From assembly GCF_902497995.1 (NCBI RefSeq), contig NZ_CABVII010000017.1, positions 62,001-126,000 of the forward strand: a stretch of 64,000 bases of DNA, given 5' to 3'. The notes below the pieces were generated by a model. It made no database searches and was not told the DNA's origin. It saw only the letters and a program-made list of their open reading frames with translations. Both the position numbers and the translations under genes were made by a program. The DNA comes from Pseudomonas fluorescens. Its GTDB lineage: Bacteria; Pseudomonadota; Gammaproteobacteria; Pseudomonadales; Pseudomonadaceae. Shown here piece by piece: positions 61,214-64,000 of this stretch (within the stretch, counting starts at the first letter, position 1; each line of letters opens with the position of its first letter).

Positions 61214-61381
61214 GTTTCGGTTACGGCGATGGGTTTCGGTTACGGCGATGGGTTTCGGTTACGGCGATGGATTTCAGTTACGGCGACGGCGACGGCGACG
61301 GTTAGGGTTAGGGTTAGGGTTAGGGTTACGGTTACGGTTACGGTTAAGGCGAGGGTTTCGGTTTCGGTTTCGGTTTCGGTT
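61212..61381. repeat. Hexanucleotide tandem array with telomere-like core
   Basis: About 28 tandem units of GG-NNNN type in blocks: three 19-base copies (GGGTTTCGGTTACGGCGAT) and a fourth variant, then GGCGAC x2-3, GGTTAG x4, GGTTAC x3, GGTTAA, GGCGAG, GGTTTC x4 and GGTTAC. The block of GGTTAG equals the TTAGGG telomere hexamer in phase. The array lies between a REPIN and the stop codon of the zinc-ribbon gene, which it reaches (the TAA is part of the last GGTTAC complement). Confidence 0.9.
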
Positions 61382-61928
61382 ACAGCTCAACTTTTACCCA
61401 ACTCACCGGCTGATCCAGCCAATCGGCAAACTCGTCGATAAAACTCTGCTTGAACCCGGCCTCGGCCCAATTGTTGAAAATGAATCCCAGGTTGGAAAAG
61501 CCGCATTCCTGCAGGAACAAAAAGCCGTTGATGTCGTCTTCATGCCCGCACTCGGGGCAGGTGAAGTTATCGGTGCGCCCCGGCATCCAGTCTTCCAGGC
61601 TTTCGAACAACGCTTCGCCGACTTCCTTGCGGCACTCGGCGCAGCCGGCTTCTTCGAGAAATCCCTTGGCCGGTGTATAGATGCAGCGTTTGGTGATGAT
61701 CTCCAGGCCATTGATCGGCTCGCCGAACGGCAGGGCTTGCGGGTGCAGGACCACGGCTCGGGCACCGTCGGCGATGGCATGGGCCATGCGGTTGCCGGTG
61801 CGGCCGCAAGTGGTCAGTTCTTCCTTGATGATGTTCTTGCGCACCAGCCAACGCACGACCGCCCGGGCCCGGGGTTCGTGTACCGGCAGCGTGGAGATTT
61901 TCGGGACGATGATGCTTTGAGAGTTCAT
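61380..61928 (-). CDS. Conserved zinc-ribbon protein of unknown function
   Basis: 182 residues. Two CxxC knuckles (AGCAECRKEV and FTCPECGHED) form a zinc ribbon near the middle. The N-terminus (VHEPRARAVVRWLVRKNIIK) is basic and helical, and the C-terminus (FIDEFADWLDQPVSWVKVEL) is acidic and aromatic. I recall Pseudomonas orthologues sometimes labelled sugar ABC transporter ATPase, but no Walker A, signature or Walker B motif is present, so that label is wrong for this sequence. The function is unknown. Its 3' end touches the hexamer array. Confidence 0.75.
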   Translation of the reverse strand: MNSQSIIVPKISTLPVHEPRARAVVRWLVRKNIIKEELTTCGRTGNRMAHAIADGARAVVLHPQALPFGEPINGLEIITKRCIYTPAKGFLEEAGCAECRKEVGEALFESLEDWMPGRTDNFTCPECGHEDDINGFLFLQECGFSNLGFIFNNWAEAGFKQSFIDEFADWLDQPVSWVKVEL

Positions 61929-61977
61929 GGTGCAAGCCTACTGCGTCAAATGGATGTTTCTGCGGCGCGCCGTTTGA

Positions 61978-62077
61978 CGCCTTCGCGGGCAAGCCTCGCT
62001 CCTACAGGTCTTGTGTCGTTTGATGAATTTGCGAACGACACAAGACCTGTGGGAGCGGGCTTGCCCGCGAAGGCGTC
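61978..62077. repeat. Long-stem hybrid REPIN
   Basis: The left arm is the CGGGCAAGCCTCGCTCCTAC type; the right arm is GTGGGAGCGGGCTTGCCCGC, a mix of the two main types. The inner parts AGGTCTTGTGTCGTT and AACGACACAAGACCT pair perfectly, giving a stem of about 35 base pairs with a ~14-base loop, like the element at 42768. Confidence 0.85.
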
Positions 62078-62113
62078 AGGACGGCCGGCAGCTTAATCCC
62101 TGACGAAATCCGG

Positions 62114-62881
62114 TCAAGTGCTCAAATACCGCCCAATCAAGGCAATCCCGCTGGCCAGCACCAACCACGTCACCAGCCGCACGAACGCCTCCCGGGACAG
62201 TTTCATCGTCAACCGCCGGCCAATCCACAACCCCAGCGCCATGGCCGGCAATAAACACACGGCCAATACCAACAAGGGTAGCTCGGCATACACGCCCGCG
62301 ACGGCAAACAGGCTCAAACGCACTACCGTGCTGCAACTGATCAGCGCGCTCTGCGTCGCCCTCGCCGCCTCCTTGGGCAGCCGGCTGTTCAAATAAATCG
62401 CATATAAAAAGCCGCCACTGCCAAACAACGCCCCGAACATCCCCCCCACCGCACCCATCGGCACGGCCCAGGCGGCGGACAATTGTGCTGGACGGGTTTT
62501 GACCCACAGGCTGTAAATCGCATAAGCGCTGATAAACAGCCCCATCAACAGCAGCAACACATCGGAATGCAGGTTCAGCAGAAAAATCACCCCCAAGGTG
62601 CAGCCCACCGCCATGCAGGGCAACAAGCGCAACAACTCGGGCCTGGCCACATCCCGCCTCGAGGGCAGCAGATTGCCAAATGCCGCGACGAAATCCAGCA
62701 GCACCAGAAGCGGCACGATCTTCGACAACGGCATGAACAGGATCAGAATCGGCCCCGCCACCAGGGCGGTACCGAATCCGGCGATGCCGAACACGATATA
62801 GGCCAGCGCGATGCCCAGCCCGATCACCAGCCAATCCGTCGCGCCGAAGGGCCATTGGTGCAACAACTCAAGCACATTCAT
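62114..62881 (-). CDS. TauE/SafE-family membrane permease
   Basis: 255 residues with seven to eight membrane helices. The family pattern is seen in the N-terminal AYIVFGIAGFGTALVAGPIL repeat and the second half GAVGGMFGALFGSGGFLYAI, the two inverted copies of the fold. Members export sulfite, sulfoacetate or other organosulfonates. No sulfur-metabolism gene is adjacent, so the substrate is open. The C-terminus is SGIALIGRYLST. It stands alone, REPINs on both sides. Confidence 0.88.
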   Translation of the reverse strand: MNVLELLHQWPFGATDWLVIGLGIALAYIVFGIAGFGTALVAGPILILFMPLSKIVPLLVLLDFVAAFGNLLPSRRDVARPELLRLLPCMAVGCTLGVIFLLNLHSDVLLLLMGLFISAYAIYSLWVKTRPAQLSAAWAVPMGAVGGMFGALFGSGGFLYAIYLNSRLPKEAARATQSALISCSTVVRLSLFAVAGVYAELPLLVLAVCLLPAMALGLWIGRRLTMKLSREAFVRLVTWLVLASGIALIGRYLST

Positions 62882-62919
62882 TACGTGTCTTCCTTGAATC
62901 CCGAAGCAGACTTTAAACC

Positions 62920-63009
62920 TGTGGGAGCGGGCTTGCTCGCGAATGCGGTGTGACAGTCAATGTTGATATCGACTGATACTCCGCATTCGCGAGCAAGCCC
63001 GCTCCCACA
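62920..63009. repeat. REPIN
   Basis: TGTGGGAGCGGGCTTGCTCG and perfect inverted partner CGAGCAAGCCCGCTCCCACA with flanking GAATGCGG/CCGCATTC also complementary. It lies between the divergent TauE-like gene and xseA. Confidence 0.88.
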
Positions 63010-63080
63010 AAAAAGCCTACCCACAGGGATTTGCGTTGACTCATGGAGATTGTTCGTCGAATGCCTTTAAACTGCGCCCC

Positions 63081-64000
63081 ATGATTAAAGATCCCTTTGC
63101 AAGACTCGGCCTGGACCGGGAAGTCCTGACTGTCAGCCAGCTCAACGGCCGCGCGCGGGTGTTGCTCGAAGACGTGTTCAGTAATATCTGGGTCGAAGGC
63201 GAAATCTCCAACCTCGCCCGCCCGGCGTCCGGCCATGTGTATTTCACCCTCAAGGACAGCGGTGCCCAGGTGCGTTGCGCCTTGTTCCGGCAGAACGCGG
63301 CGCGGGTGCGCCAGGCGTTGAAAGATGGCCTGGCGGTCAAGGTGCGCGGCAAGGTCTCGCTGTTCGAGGGCCGCGGTGACTATCAACTGATCCTCGACAC
63401 CGTGGAGCCTGCCGGCGACGGCGCCCTGCGCCTGGCCTTCGATGCGCTGAAAGAAAAGCTCAGCGCCGAAGGCCTGTTCAGTGCCGAGCGCAAAGTGCCG
63501 CTGCCGGCGCACCCGCAACGCATCGGCATCATCAGTTCGCCCACCGGCGCGGTGATCCGCGACATCATCAGCGTCTTCCGTCGCCGCGCCCCGCAGGTGC
63601 AGCTGACGCTGATCCCCACCGCCGTACAAGGCCGCGAAGCCACCGCGCAGATTGTCCGCGCGCTGAAACTGGCGGACGCCCGTGGCTTCGACGCGCTGAT
63701 CCTGGCCCGTGGCGGCGGCTCCCTGGAAGACCTCTGGTGTTTCAATGAAGAAGCCGTGGCCCGCGCCGTGGACGCTTGCGTGACGCCGATTGTCAGCGCC
63801 GTCGGCCATGAAACCGACGTCTCGATCAGCGACTTCGTCGCCGACGTTCGCGCCCCGACCCCTTCCGCCGCCGCCGAACTGCTGGCGCCGGATTCCAGCG
63901 ACCTGGTGCGTCGGGTCGAAAGCCTGCATCGACGGCTGGTGATGCGTATTCGTGACCGCTTGATGCGTGATCGACTGCGCCTGGAAGGCATGTCCCGCCG
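63081..64000 (+). CDS. xseA: Exodeoxyribonuclease VII large subunit, N-terminal part (cut by window edge)
   Basis: 306 codons from ATG 63081 run off the window end. N-terminal OB fold (LTVSQLNGRARVLLEDVFSN, IWVEGEISNLARPASGHVYF) then the catalytic core start (IGIISSPTGAVIRDI, ARGGGSLEDLWCFNEE, VGHETDVSISDFVAD). With XseB it degrades single-stranded DNA to oligonucleotides. CATGGAGATTG upstream offers weak ribosome binding; the usual start MIKDPFARLGLDREVLTVSQ fits. It is preceded by a REPIN and otherwise a short gap. Confidence 0.97.
   Translation, partial: MIKDPFARLGLDREVLTVSQLNGRARVLLEDVFSNIWVEGEISNLARPASGHVYFTLKDSGAQVRCALFRQNAARVRQALKDGLAVKVRGKVSLFEGRGDYQLILDTVEPAGDGALRLAFDALKEKLSAEGLFSAERKVPLPAHPQRIGIISSPTGAVIRDIISVFRRRAPQVQLTLIPTAVQGREATAQIVRALKLADARGFDALILARGGGSLEDLWCFNEEAVARAVDACVTPIVSAVGHETDVSISDFVADVRAPTPSAAAELLAPDSSDLVRRVESLHRRLVMRIRDRLMRDRLRLEGMSR

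Noticed and set aside
61290..61340. Eukaryotic telomere contamination or linear chromosome end
   Set aside because: Only four GGTTAG units, embedded in other hexamers and flanked by normal Pseudomonas sequence on both sides, so it is an internal repeat.

Overview
The window looks like a chromosomal segment of a Pseudomonas from the P. fluorescens group. Evidence: GC-rich genes of typical Pseudomonas families (metE/metR, gcd, cmoAB, guaBA, xseA, a trehalose PTS operon), many copies of the REP/REPIN repeats of that group (GGAGCGAGGCTTGCCCGCGAA and GGGAGCGGGCTTGCTCGCGAA types), and a 5'-truncated xseA and metE at the two ends. No rRNA, tRNA, CRISPR array, insertion sequence or prophage was seen.

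Layout. 1-2.9 kb: divergent metE (partial) and metR, a LysE/RhtB exporter, and a decapitated NUDIX gene. 3-9.1 kb: a three-gene c-di-GMP signalling operon made of two REC-GGDEF-EAL proteins, with opposite catalytic degeneracies, and a DAHL-type histidine kinase. 9-11.8 kb: a gtrA-gtrB-gtrII surface glucosylation cluster. 12-17.1 kb: an amino-acid permease and an unusually long class-A-PBP-like protein. 17.3-22.4 kb: a ~1700-residue dermonecrotic-toxin/LRR/NEL ubiquitin-ligase-like effector. 22.5-27.7 kb: a CS1/CFA-I-type (alternate chaperone-usher) fimbrial operon whose usher-chaperone junction appears to be deleted. 28.2-29.5 kb: yqjI-yqjH-like metal-responsive regulator and siderophore reductase. 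29.8-35.2 kb: small membrane/DNA-binding proteins, an OprB porin and membrane glucose dehydrogenase (periplasmic glucose oxidation). 35.4-36.1 kb: a long hairpin-rich leader, including a hairpin that buries the ribosome binding site, followed by a DUF6124-like gene.

36.2-39.5 kb: a tightly coupled HMG-CoA reductase / mevalonate kinase / mevalonate-diphosphate decarboxylase operon. This is unexpected in a genus that makes isoprenoids by the MEP route, and no HMG-CoA synthase, phosphomevalonate kinase or IPP isomerase lies beside it. 39.6-42 kb: a second Lon (AsrA-like) behind a good sigma-32-type promoter. 42-48 kb: a low-GC orphan gene, a chagasin-like lipoprotein, YhhN, cmoA-cmoB (tRNA wobble uridine modification), and a multicopper oxidase overlapping tadA. 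48.3-56.7 kb: a self-contained trehalose PTS regulon (treP, treC, a LamB-like porin, a fused EIIA-HPr-EI, an EIIB-like protein without its cysteine, and divergent treR with two mirrored operators). 56.8-57.6 kb: a probable HicA-like toxin-antitoxin pair with a palindromic operator. 57.9-61 kb: guaB-guaA. 61.2-64 kb: a telomere-like hexamer array, a zinc-ribbon protein, a TauE/SafE permease and the start of xseA.

The strongest candidates for undescribed biology are the partial mevalonate operon, the structured RNA ahead of the DUF6124-like gene, the large NEL effector, the complementary c-di-GMP pair, the toxin-antitoxin-like pair and the hexamer array. All functional calls are from reading the sequence and remembered family features; no database search was run.
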